A stretch of 64,000 nt of DNA from Mucilaginibacter inviolabilis (GTDB lineage: Bacteria; Bacteroidota; Bacteroidia; Sphingobacteriales; Sphingobacteriaceae). How positions within the stretch are numbered: position 1 is the first letter of the stretch; each line of letters opens with the position of its first letter. The DNA lies in NCBI RefSeq assembly GCF_011089895.1, contig NZ_JAANAT010000003.1, positions 496,001 through 560,000 on the forward strand, in the 5' to 3' direction. The notes under the pieces are model-generated. The model was not told where the DNA came from. It worked only from the letters and a program-made list of their open reading frames with translations, and ran no database searches. Positions 25,949 through 33,085 of the stretch are shown one piece after another. Position numbers and translations under genes: made by a program.

Positions 25949-26100
25949 AGCCGCCTCACCCGGTCTACGCTTCGCTGAACCACCCTCTCTTCGCCTGCGG
26001 CGGAAAGAGGGTAGGGAAAACAAAAAAAATCCCCTCTATGCGCGAAGCGGAAAAAGGGGTGACAAGCGTAGCGCCGTCGGGGTGAGCCGATACTGCGGCT
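25949..26100. repeat. Large palindromic GC-rich intergenic element
   Basis: In the 596-base gap before the sensor kinase, AGCCGCCTCACC (25949-25960) pairs with GGTGAGCC...GCGGCT near 26081-26100. Inner pairs include CTACGCTT with AAGCGTAG, ACCCTC with GAGGGT, and GCTTCGC with GCGAAGC. The middle has a run of eight A. It looks like a dispersed palindrome of the kind common in Sphingobacteriaceae spacers, not a coding region. The rest of the gap shows nothing recognisable apart from the promoter at 26285. Confidence 0.7.
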
Positions 26101-26284
26101 TTAGCCTAAATCTCCCTTTTATGAAAACTTGTGACACACCTAACTCTGGTTTAGCATAAGCTTCCCATTTCATTTTTGTATATTGTATAATTGCCGGTTG
26201 TTGATGAGCCGGAAAAAGGCAAAATGTTATATGTCAAAAGGTTATTGCCGGCTGATAATTGTTAAAATTTGTTAAAAGGAACTG

Positions 26285-26311
26285 TTGTACGGTTATTTTA
26301 AAATAATTTTG
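26285..26311 (+). promoter_or_regulatory. Bacteroidota-type promoter of the sensor kinase
   Basis: TTG at 26285-26287 and an exact TAnnTTTG box (TAATTTTG, 26304-26311) are separated by 16 bases. Transcription would start near 26318, leaving a very short leader before ATG 26323. Confidence 0.5.
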
Positions 26312-26322
26312 CTTGTTGACAA

Positions 26323-28131
26323 ATGAAGAAAAGAAGCATCGGTTTAATAATTGGGTTAATGGGTTTTGCACTGCTCGGTGTAATGGCCATGCAATTATAT
26401 TTTTTACGGCAATCGTACCAGATGCAATCGGAGTTGTTTGATCGCTCTGTAAACGAGGCGCTTAACAACGTGGTATCAAAGGTGAGCAAACAAGATGCTG
26501 TAAATTTTTTAAATAACAAGGCACAGCGAAAGGTGAGTAATGCTGATAATGCTACTGCCGGAATAAAGGTGGTAAAAAACGATGCCAATAAACTTTACCA
26601 GCCCAAAAGAAAAAAACAAACCCTGCGGGAAAAGAAAATAGCCCTTTTACGTGATAGTTTGGAGCGGATGATCATGCATAAAAAAATGGATGACGAACTG
26701 GCCAATTTACTGCAACAGGAAGGTACAGTTGATTTTCAGGTTAAGGTAGAGGAGTATACGGATGAGTTGGGCGTGGTGCATGGCCGGTTTACGCCACAAA
26801 TTGTGCGTACGCGTATCAGCAGTGCTGTGCGCACCAAGAAACTGCATAAATATGATACCTTGAGGTATGTGTATATCGATCCTCAGTTCGGAAAACAACT
26901 GATCTCTGTACCTCAAATAAATCCTTTATGGCAGCGCGAGCAAATTCGCAAGCAAAAGGAACGCCAGGTTGCGCAGATCAAGAAAATGCTGGAAACGGAT
27001 TCATTACAAAACATAAACGTTGGTAAAACTACGGTAATAGAGAATCTTGCTGAGGAATACCGTAAAACAGGCGAGCCGCTTAATAAGCGTATAAATCCGT
27101 TTTGGATAGATTCATTATTACGTTTTGAGCTGCATAATAAAGGTATTTCCCTGCCTTTTAGCTATGAAGTTACAACCGCCAACAGCGATTCACTCATATT
27201 TTCAAGCGCTATTGATAATGATGGCAACAAGCCTGTGTTTATTGCAGCCAATACCTATCAAACACCTATTTTTGGTAAAGATGTGATCAATGACCCTGGC
27301 AAGATCAAATTAGCTTTCCCACAAAAAAACTCCCTGATACTGCGTAATATGACTGCCACTATGGGTACTACCGGTGGGTTATTGTTTGTGTTAATATTTT
27401 GTTTTGGTTATACCATCTTCTCGATTCTTAAACAGAAGAAAGTTTCAGAAATGAAGATCGACTTTATCAATAATATGACCCATGAATTTAAAACTCCGGT
27501 ATCAACCATCATGATAGCCAGCGAGGCTTTAAAGGACGCTGAAATCTCTGAGGATAAAAGTCGGGTATCTCGTTTAGCTAACATTATTTTTGAAGAAAAC
27601 GCCCGTTTAGGTAGTCATATTGAACGGGTACTCAATATTGCCCGTATTGAAAAGAACGATTTTAAGCTGGATAAAAAACCGCTGGATGTGAACGATATGG
27701 TGACGGTAGTAATTGATAGCATGGCTCTTAAATTGCATAAATGTAACGCCAAAACCACCCTGGAGCTCACTGATGAAAATACAACCATCATAGCCGATGA
27801 ACTGCACTTTTCGAACGTATTGTATAACCTGATAGATAATGCTATAAAATATAGCGCCGACACACCAGATATCACCATAACAACGTTAGTCAGAAACGGG
27901 CATGTGTTTATTCAGGTGGCAGACAAAGGTATAGGCATGAGCCGTGATCAGCAAACAAAAATATTTGAACAGTTTTATCGTATCCCAACCGGAAATCTTC
28001 ATGATGTGAAAGGTTTTGGCTTGGGCTTAAGCTATGTAAATACCATTGTAAAAAGATTGAATGGGACGATAAGTGTAAAATCGGAAAAAGACAAAGGCTC
28101 GGAATTTGAGCTTAAATTTTCGCAGGTATAA
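26323..28131 (+). CDS. Sensor histidine kinase with long basic periplasmic region
   Basis: A 602-residue kinase. The first membrane helix is at about 7-27. A periplasmic domain of over 300 residues follows, rich in Lys/Arg and Gln with a probable coiled coil (KKQTLREKKIALLRDSLERM). The second helix is at about 345-368 (TGGLLFVLIFCFGYTIFSIL). The HisKA phospho-acceptor is in NNMTHEFKTPVSTIMIA, and the HATPase boxes are NLIDNAIKYS, DKGIGMS and GFGLGLSYV. The next gene is its OmpR-type response regulator. The signal is unknown; the domain shows no familiar sensor fold. Confidence 0.9.
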   Translation: MKKRSIGLIIGLMGFALLGVMAMQLYFLRQSYQMQSELFDRSVNEALNNVVSKVSKQDAVNFLNNKAQRKVSNADNATAGIKVVKNDANKLYQPKRKKQTLREKKIALLRDSLERMIMHKKMDDELANLLQQEGTVDFQVKVEEYTDELGVVHGRFTPQIVRTRISSAVRTKKLHKYDTLRYVYIDPQFGKQLISVPQINPLWQREQIRKQKERQVAQIKKMLETDSLQNINVGKTTVIENLAEEYRKTGEPLNKRINPFWIDSLLRFELHNKGISLPFSYEVTTANSDSLIFSSAIDNDGNKPVFIAANTYQTPIFGKDVINDPGKIKLAFPQKNSLILRNMTATMGTTGGLLFVLIFCFGYTIFSILKQKKVSEMKIDFINNMTHEFKTPVSTIMIASEALKDAEISEDKSRVSRLANIIFEENARLGSHIERVLNIARIEKNDFKLDKKPLDVNDMVTVVIDSMALKLHKCNAKTTLELTDENTTIIADELHFSNVLYNLIDNAIKYSADTPDITITTLVRNGHVFIQVADKGIGMSRDQQTKIFEQFYRIPTGNLHDVKGFGLGLSYVNTIVKRLNGTISVKSEKDKGSEFELKFSQV

Positions 28132-28141
28132 GTGAGGCGCC

Positions 28142-28268
28142 AGTCCGGTAAGTGGGGAAGTCTGAAAAGTAAAAAGAGAACAATATAGATTTTGGATTCC
28201 CTGTGACTATCAGGCTTTCAAATAAAGGATAATCTTCCGGACTTGCCGACTTATCGGAATCCCGGACT
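28142..28268. repeat. Imperfect inverted repeat between kinase and response regulator
   Basis: AGTCCGGTAAGTGGGGAAGTC at 28142-28162 (arm given in part) matches the reverse complement of 28240-28268 with one internal gap of about 8 bases. Outer ends AGTCCGG and CCGGACT are exact. It sits in the 148-base spacer of what is likely one operon. Confidence 0.55.
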
Positions 28269-28279
28269 AAAAAAAGCAA

Positions 28280-28972
28280 ATGAAAAAAATACTACTGGTT
28301 GAAGATGATAACAATCTGGGCCTGTTACTGCAAGACTATCTGCAGTTAAAGGGCAAATTTGATGTTGTTTTATGTAAAGATGGCGAAGAGGGCCTTCGCG
28401 CCTTTACCAAGCAGGTATATGATCTGCTGATATTGGATGTGATGATGCCTAAGAAAGATGGCTTTACACTGGGTAAGGAAATCAGAAAGATAAACCCGCA
28501 TGTCCCTATTATTTTTGCTACGGCAAAGGGTATGATAGAAGATAAGATGCAGGCGTTTAACCTGGGTGGCGACGATTATATTACCAAACCTTTCCGTATT
28601 GAGGAATTGTTGCTGCGTATTAACGCCATGCTTAAAAGAACGGAGCATACAGAGAAACGGGAAGAAGAAAAGCAAACCTCATTTAAAATTGGTAAATACG
28701 TATTTGATTTTACCCTGCAGATGATCTCTATCGGTGATAATCACCAAAAATTATCGACCAAAGAGGCTGAGTTACTCCGCTTGCTGTGTATGCGTAAAAA
28801 TGAAGTACTTACCCGCGAAGAAGCATTGCTGAACATCTGGCATGATGACAATTACTTTAACGGCCGTAGTATGGATGTGTTTTTAAGCAAGATACGCAAG
28901 TATTTAAAAGATGACTCCAATGTGGAGATCATTAATGTTCATGGCAGAGGATATAAACTGCTGATCAACTAA
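28280..28972 (+). CDS. OmpR/PhoB-family response regulator
   Basis: A 230-residue two-domain regulator. The receiver domain has the acidic pocket (LVEDDNN at the start), the phospho-accepting Asp in LLILDVMMPKKDGF and Lys in DDYITKPF. The C-terminal winged helix (about 130-228) includes LSTKEAELLRLLCMRKNEVL and ends with VEIINVHGRGYKLLI. It is paired with the kinase just upstream. Targets are unknown. Confidence 0.93.
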   Translation: MKKILLVEDDNNLGLLLQDYLQLKGKFDVVLCKDGEEGLRAFTKQVYDLLILDVMMPKKDGFTLGKEIRKINPHVPIIFATAKGMIEDKMQAFNLGGDDYITKPFRIEELLLRINAMLKRTEHTEKREEEKQTSFKIGKYVFDFTLQMISIGDNHQKLSTKEAELLRLLCMRKNEVLTREEALLNIWHDDNYFNGRSMDVFLSKIRKYLKDDSNVEIINVHGRGYKLLIN

Positions 28973-29031
28973 AAAAATCATATAATAATCGCGTCATTGC
29001 TTCATACCGCGTAATGACGTGTCTCCATTAG

Positions 29032-29075
29032 GTCATTGCGAGGAGGATCGACGAAGCAATCTCCTCGCGTTCAAT
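29032..29075. repeat. GTCATTGCGAGG-type repeat
   Basis: GTCATTGCGAGGA is followed by CGAAGCAATCTCCTCGC, forming a small hairpin. A related sequence with the same GTCATTGCGAGGA and CGAAGCA words serves as the terminator at 31001-31045. Partial echoes (CGCGTCATTGC) also stand at 28990. The gap 28973-29425 holds only this and the large palindrome at 29161. Confidence 0.6.
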
Positions 29076-29160
29076 ATACAAGCGAGGAGGTTGCCTCGCT
29101 ATCACTCGCAGAAGACCTTGAGATATAAAATTCCTCCTTCTGGATTTCTTCTAAGTGACC

Positions 29161-29279
29161 AAAAAGTGGGTTTACATGGTTTACACTTTTTGATGATTTA
29201 TTTCAATTAAATGACTGACTGTTAGATAGTTGTTTTAATTTTGGTTGTAAAAAGTGTAAACCATGTAAACCCACTTTTT
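29161..29279. repeat. Perfect 31-base inverted repeat with 57-base interior
   Basis: The arm at 29161-29191 (starts AAAAAGTGGGTTTACATGG) is the exact reverse complement of 29249-29279. The interior contains an AT-rich stretch with a TAATTTTG box at 29236-29243. Short open frames crossing it are by-products of the repeat (both strands give the same VGLHGLHFL peptide). Confidence 0.85.
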
Positions 29280-29425
29280 TAATGAAATAATCTGCCAATT
29301 CGGGGGCTGTTTTTAAAACTTTGCCAAAGCACCCACTTGTAACAAATTTGTTAAGAGCGGATTGCTGCTTTTTCTGATGATTAATAAATAGATTTGTTAT
29401 TGACTGATCACATAATTTATTATTC

Positions 29426-30988
29426 ATGAAATTAAAACTACTTTTTTCATGCCTCATTTCTGTAGGCATTACCCTGCCTGTATTCGCGCAGGAAACCGTT
29501 GACCCGGCCATCGTTCAAAAAATAAGGGAGGAAGGTTTAAATCACTCCAAAGTAATGGAAACGGCGTTTTATCTCACCGATGTTTCAGGGCCTCGTTTAG
29601 CTGGTTCGCCAGGCTTAAAGCGCGCGCAGAACTGGGCCGTTAACCAACTTAAAACATGGGGCTTGGCCAATGCCAAGCTAGAGGCCTGGGGTAAATTTGG
29701 CAAAGGCTGGGAAGTTCAAAAAAATTATGCGGCTATCACCGTGCCCTACTACCATGCTATTATTGCTATTCCCAAAGCCTGGACACCGGGTACCGGTGGT
29801 TTGATCAAAGGAGATGTTATAGTGGTAAAAGCCGATTCGGCAATTGATCTGGATAAATACAAAGGAAAGCTGCAAGGCAAAGTGGTCATATTTGATACCA
29901 AGCCGTTAGTTGAGCGCAGCTTTAAGGTAGATGCCGCTCGCTATACAGATGAAGAGCTTACCGAAATGGCCAATGCCACCATGCAACCGGCTGATGGACG
30001 CCGGCAATTTGATCCTAACTCTCCCCAATTTGCTGCTATGCGTAAGCTTCGTGCTTTCCAAACTACTTTAAGAGCATTTATACATGATGAAAAAGCGGCG
30101 CTGATATTAAGCCAGGCCCGTGGTACAGATGGTACCGTATTTACCACCAATGGGGCATCATATGCCGATACCGCGAAAGCCGTATCGCCCGAGTTGGAAA
30201 CCAGCAGCGAAGACTATCAGCGGATTTTACGCCTGGCAAAGGCCGGTCAAAAAGTGGAGTTGGAGGCGGATATCAAAACACAGTTTTTAACCGATGATTT
30301 GCAGGGGTATGACGTAGTAGCTGAAATTCCGGGTACGGATAAAAAATTAAAGGAGCAGGTAATCATGATAGGAGGTCACCTGGATTCATGGCATGCAGCT
30401 ACTGGTGCCACTGATAACGCGGCAGGCAGCGCGGTAATGATGGAGGCCATGCGCATTTTAAAAGCCATCAACTTTAAGCCAAAACGCACCATACGTATAG
30501 CATTGTGGAGTTCGGAAGAGCAGGGCTTATTTGGCTCTCGCGGATATGTATTGAACCACTTTGGCGATCCGAAGACCATGCAGCTAAAACCAGAGCAAGC
30601 CAAACTATCAGCTTATTATAATCTGGATAACGGTACAGGCAAAATACGCGGTATTTATTTGCAAGGAGATTCGGCAGCCGGCCCAATATTTAAAACCTGG
30701 CTGGAGCCATTTAAAGACCTGGGGGCTACAACCGTGACTATTCGTAACACCGGTGGTACCGACCATCAATCGTTTGACGCGGTGGGCATACCGGGCTTCC
30801 AGTTTATACAGGATGCTATTGATTACGGTTCACGTACGCACCACAGTAATCAGGATACTTATGATAGGCTTATAGAAGATGATCTGAAACAGGCCGCTAC
30901 TATCATTGCTTCTTTTGTATACAATACATCGGAGCGTGCCGAAATGATACCAAGAAAAGAATTGCCTAAAGCACAGGCGGCTAATTAA
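29426..30988 (+). CDS. Exported M28-family metallopeptidase
   Basis: A 520-residue zinc peptidase with a signal peptide (about 1-21). A PA-type insert spans roughly 120-290. The di-zinc site is complete: His318 and Asp320 (GGHLDSW), bridging Asp330, Glu364/Glu365 (WSSEEQGLFG), Asp401 and His473 (RTHHSNQD). M28 enzymes of this kind are aminopeptidases or carboxypeptidases acting on short peptides in the periplasm or outside. It stands alone between repeat-rich spacers and has its own terminator. Confidence 0.92.
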   Translation: MKLKLLFSCLISVGITLPVFAQETVDPAIVQKIREEGLNHSKVMETAFYLTDVSGPRLAGSPGLKRAQNWAVNQLKTWGLANAKLEAWGKFGKGWEVQKNYAAITVPYYHAIIAIPKAWTPGTGGLIKGDVIVVKADSAIDLDKYKGKLQGKVVIFDTKPLVERSFKVDAARYTDEELTEMANATMQPADGRRQFDPNSPQFAAMRKLRAFQTTLRAFIHDEKAALILSQARGTDGTVFTTNGASYADTAKAVSPELETSSEDYQRILRLAKAGQKVELEADIKTQFLTDDLQGYDVVAEIPGTDKKLKEQVIMIGGHLDSWHAATGATDNAAGSAVMMEAMRILKAINFKPKRTIRIALWSSEEQGLFGSRGYVLNHFGDPKTMQLKPEQAKLSAYYNLDNGTGKIRGIYLQGDSAAGPIFKTWLEPFKDLGATTVTIRNTGGTDHQSFDAVGIPGFQFIQDAIDYGSRTHHSNQDTYDRLIEDDLKQAATIIASFVYNTSERAEMIPRKELPKAQAAN

Positions 30989-31000
30989 GAAGATTTGAAT

Positions 31001-31045
31001 AAAAACCGCGTCATTGCGAGGAACGAAGCAGTGACGCGGTTTTTA
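31001..31045. terminator. Bidirectional terminator between convergent genes
   Basis: AAAAACCGCGTCATTGC (31001-31017) pairs with GCAGTGACGCGGTTTTT (31028-31044 region) with one G-U pair; A and T runs on the two ends suit both directions. Its loop is GAGGAACGAA, of the GTCATTGCGAGG repeat type. Confidence 0.85.
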
Positions 31046-31052
31046 TTATATA

Positions 31053-32456
31053 CTATTCCAATTCTACCTTCAGGTGCTGGTATGGGATCTCAATATTCTT
31101 AAATCCCGCCTCTTTCAGCTTAGTGCTAAAGTGTTGCTGCACTTCATACTCACCATGAACCAAAAATATTTTTTTAACCTTTGAAGGATCCTGACAGGCC
31201 AGAAAATGGAGCAGATCGTCATAATCACCATGGGCACTCATAGATTTGATCGATCTTACCTCGGCCTTTACTTCGTATAGTTCACCATAGATATGTACCT
31301 CATGGTCGCCATTAAGCAGGTGTCCGCCTAGGGAATTTGGCTCACAGTAACCTACCATTAAAATGGTGTTTTTATCACTGTTGATATTGTTTTTGATATG
31401 ATGCTTTACCCTGCCAGCCTCCGCCATTCCCGATGAGGAGATAATAACGCAAGGGCGCTGATCATTGTTCAGCGCTTTTGATTGCTCCGTTGATTGTATA
31501 AACCGCAAACCTTTAAATCCGAAAGGATTGGCGTCAGTTTTTAAAACTTCTTTTACCCCCTTGTTATACACTTCCGGATGATTCATGAGCACTTCGGTCG
31601 CTTTTTGTGATAGCGGGCTATCTACGTAATAGTTTACATCGGGCAGTACACCTCTTAATTCTAATGCATTTAAAGCGTACAGCAATTCCTGGGTACGGCC
31701 AACGCTGAACGCGGGGATGATCACTTTTCCTTTTTTAACCTCGCATGTTTGTTTGATAATATCTAACAAGGCGTCTTCAATTGGCCCTTGCTCCTTATGG
31801 AGTGAATCACCGTAGGTTGATTCCAGTAAAATATAATCGGCCTGTTCAAATGTTTCCGGATCGTTCAACAACATATCATCATAACGGCCCACATCGCCAC
31901 TGAAAGTAATATGGGTAGTCTTACCATCTTCCTGGATGGTTAAATGTACCGCGGCGCTACCCAAAATATGCCCGGCATCTGTAAAGGTGAGTTTTATGCT
32001 GGGTGTTATTTCATATGCTTCGTGATATTCAACAATTTTAAATAAGCGCAACGCCGCCATAGCCTGCTCGTCTGTATATAGTGCTTCCAACAATGGCTGA
32101 CCTTTGCGGGCGCGATGCTTGTTGCTATAGGCAACATCCTGCATCTGTATATGAGCCGAATCGAGTAAAAGGATTCGTGCCAGGTCCATTGTAGCCGATG
32201 TGCAAAATATGGGACCGCTGAAACCCTCGGCTACTAGACGTGGTATCAATCCGCAATGATCAATATGCGCGTGTGAAAGTATCAGATAATCCACTTTCTT
32301 GGGGTTAAAGCCAAAATGCTCATTAAGATCTTCAGAATGCTCGCCCATGCCCTGGAACATGCCGCAATCCAATAAAATGGTTGTTTCGTCCTTAAGTCGG
32401 ATCAGATGCTTGCTGCCGGTAACGGTACGGGCGGCGCCATGAAAAGTTATATTCAT
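31053..32456 (-). CDS. MBL-fold beta-CASP RNA nuclease-like protein
   Basis: A 467-residue metallo-beta-lactamase-fold protein. The metal motif is SHAHIDHCG (His62, His64, Asp66, His67). Further ligands are seen in AGHILGSA and in the C-terminal HGEYEV. The beta-CASP and RNA-specificity domains follow (IIPAFSVGRTQELLYALNAL; IISSSGMAEAGRVKHHIKNN; MSAHGDYDDLLHFL), as in Ysh1/CPSF-like bacterial proteins. It probably cleaves RNA in the cytoplasm. It is a single gene, divergent from the BlaI gene. Confidence 0.92.
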   Translation of the reverse strand: MNITFHGAARTVTGSKHLIRLKDETTILLDCGMFQGMGEHSEDLNEHFGFNPKKVDYLILSHAHIDHCGLIPRLVAEGFSGPIFCTSATMDLARILLLDSAHIQMQDVAYSNKHRARKGQPLLEALYTDEQAMAALRLFKIVEYHEAYEITPSIKLTFTDAGHILGSAAVHLTIQEDGKTTHITFSGDVGRYDDMLLNDPETFEQADYILLESTYGDSLHKEQGPIEDALLDIIKQTCEVKKGKVIIPAFSVGRTQELLYALNALELRGVLPDVNYYVDSPLSQKATEVLMNHPEVYNKGVKEVLKTDANPFGFKGLRFIQSTEQSKALNNDQRPCVIISSSGMAEAGRVKHHIKNNINSDKNTILMVGYCEPNSLGGHLLNGDHEVHIYGELYEVKAEVRSIKSMSAHGDYDDLLHFLACQDPSKVKKIFLVHGEYEVQQHFSTKLKEAGFKNIEIPYQHLKVELE

Positions 32457-32601
32457 TTATAATAGGTATGAAAGTACTAACGAAGATGCACAATAAAGCG
32501 GATAAAACCATCATGAGCTAAAGCTCTGCAACCGGAATGTATAAAACGACTCATGATAGCTTCATCACCTTAAAAAGAAGTTTACTCTGATGAAAAATAA
32601 A

Positions 32602-32648
32602 AACTAAAACTTTAGTTGTTATTTTGATTTATAGTATCTAACTTAGAT
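32602..32648 (+). promoter_or_regulatory. Two palindromic operators upstream of blaI-like gene
   Basis: AACTAAAACTTTAGTT (32602-32617) has exact 7-base arms around AC, and ATCTAACTTAGAT (32636-32648) has exact 6-base arms around C. They stand about 20 bases apart and 64-110 bases before the start codon. Both share a CTAA/TTAG core, so the BlaI-type repressor may bind both to shut off its own operon. This is inferred from symmetry and position. Confidence 0.5.
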
Positions 32649-32711
32649 TAACCAATTGGATAATTTGATGCAGTGTTGGTTAATGCATCAAGAAAATTTA
32701 CAACATGTACT

Positions 32712-33083
32712 ATGGAAATTAAAGAATTAACGCGCGCCGAAGAACAAATTATGCAAGTATTATGGCAGTTGGAAAAAGGCTATGTAAAAGATGTGATCGA
32801 TCAGCTACCCGAACCCAAACCCGCTTATAATACGGTATCAACCATAATCAGGATATTGGAAACAAAAGGTTTTGTAGGACATGAGGCATTTGGTAAAAGC
32901 CATCAATACCACCCTATAGTAAGCAAAGATCAGTACCAGAACTTTGCTGCCGATAAATTATTGAGTGGTTACTTCGATAACTCGGTAAACCGGATGCTGT
33001 CCTTTTTTGTAAAGAAGGAAAAGATAGACCTGAAAGAGGCTGATGCCATTATGAAACTGATTGAAAAACTTAAAGACCAATAG
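32712..33083 (+). CDS. BlaI/MecI-family repressor
   Basis: The start is at ATG 32712 (MEIKELTRAEEQIMQVLWQL), which matches the family N-terminus; an upstream GTG would add 13 unlike residues. The 123-residue protein has the BlaI winged helix (PAYNTVSTIIRILETKGFVG) and a C-terminal dimer helix. It stops 2 bases before the BlaR1-type peptidase gene. By analogy, the peptidase cleaves or inactivates the repressor on receiving a signal. Unlike classic beta-lactamase operons, no lactamase is near. Confidence 0.9.
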   Translation: MEIKELTRAEEQIMQVLWQLEKGYVKDVIDQLPEPKPAYNTVSTIIRILETKGFVGHEAFGKSHQYHPIVSKDQYQNFAADKLLSGYFDNSVNRMLSFFVKKEKIDLKEADAIMKLIEKLKDQ

Positions 33084-33085
33084 TT

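Noticed and set aside
25801..26284. tRNA or structured RNA gene in the large gap before the sensor kinase
   Set aside because: No cloverleaf or conserved tRNA boxes were found; the pairing seen is explained by the palindromic repeat.
29019..29210. 63-codon frame reading through the GTCATTGCGAGG repeat and the 31-base inverted repeat
   Set aside because: It is made of repeat sequence; the mirrored arm gives the same peptide (VGLHGLHFL) on the other strand, and no protein family or start context supports it.
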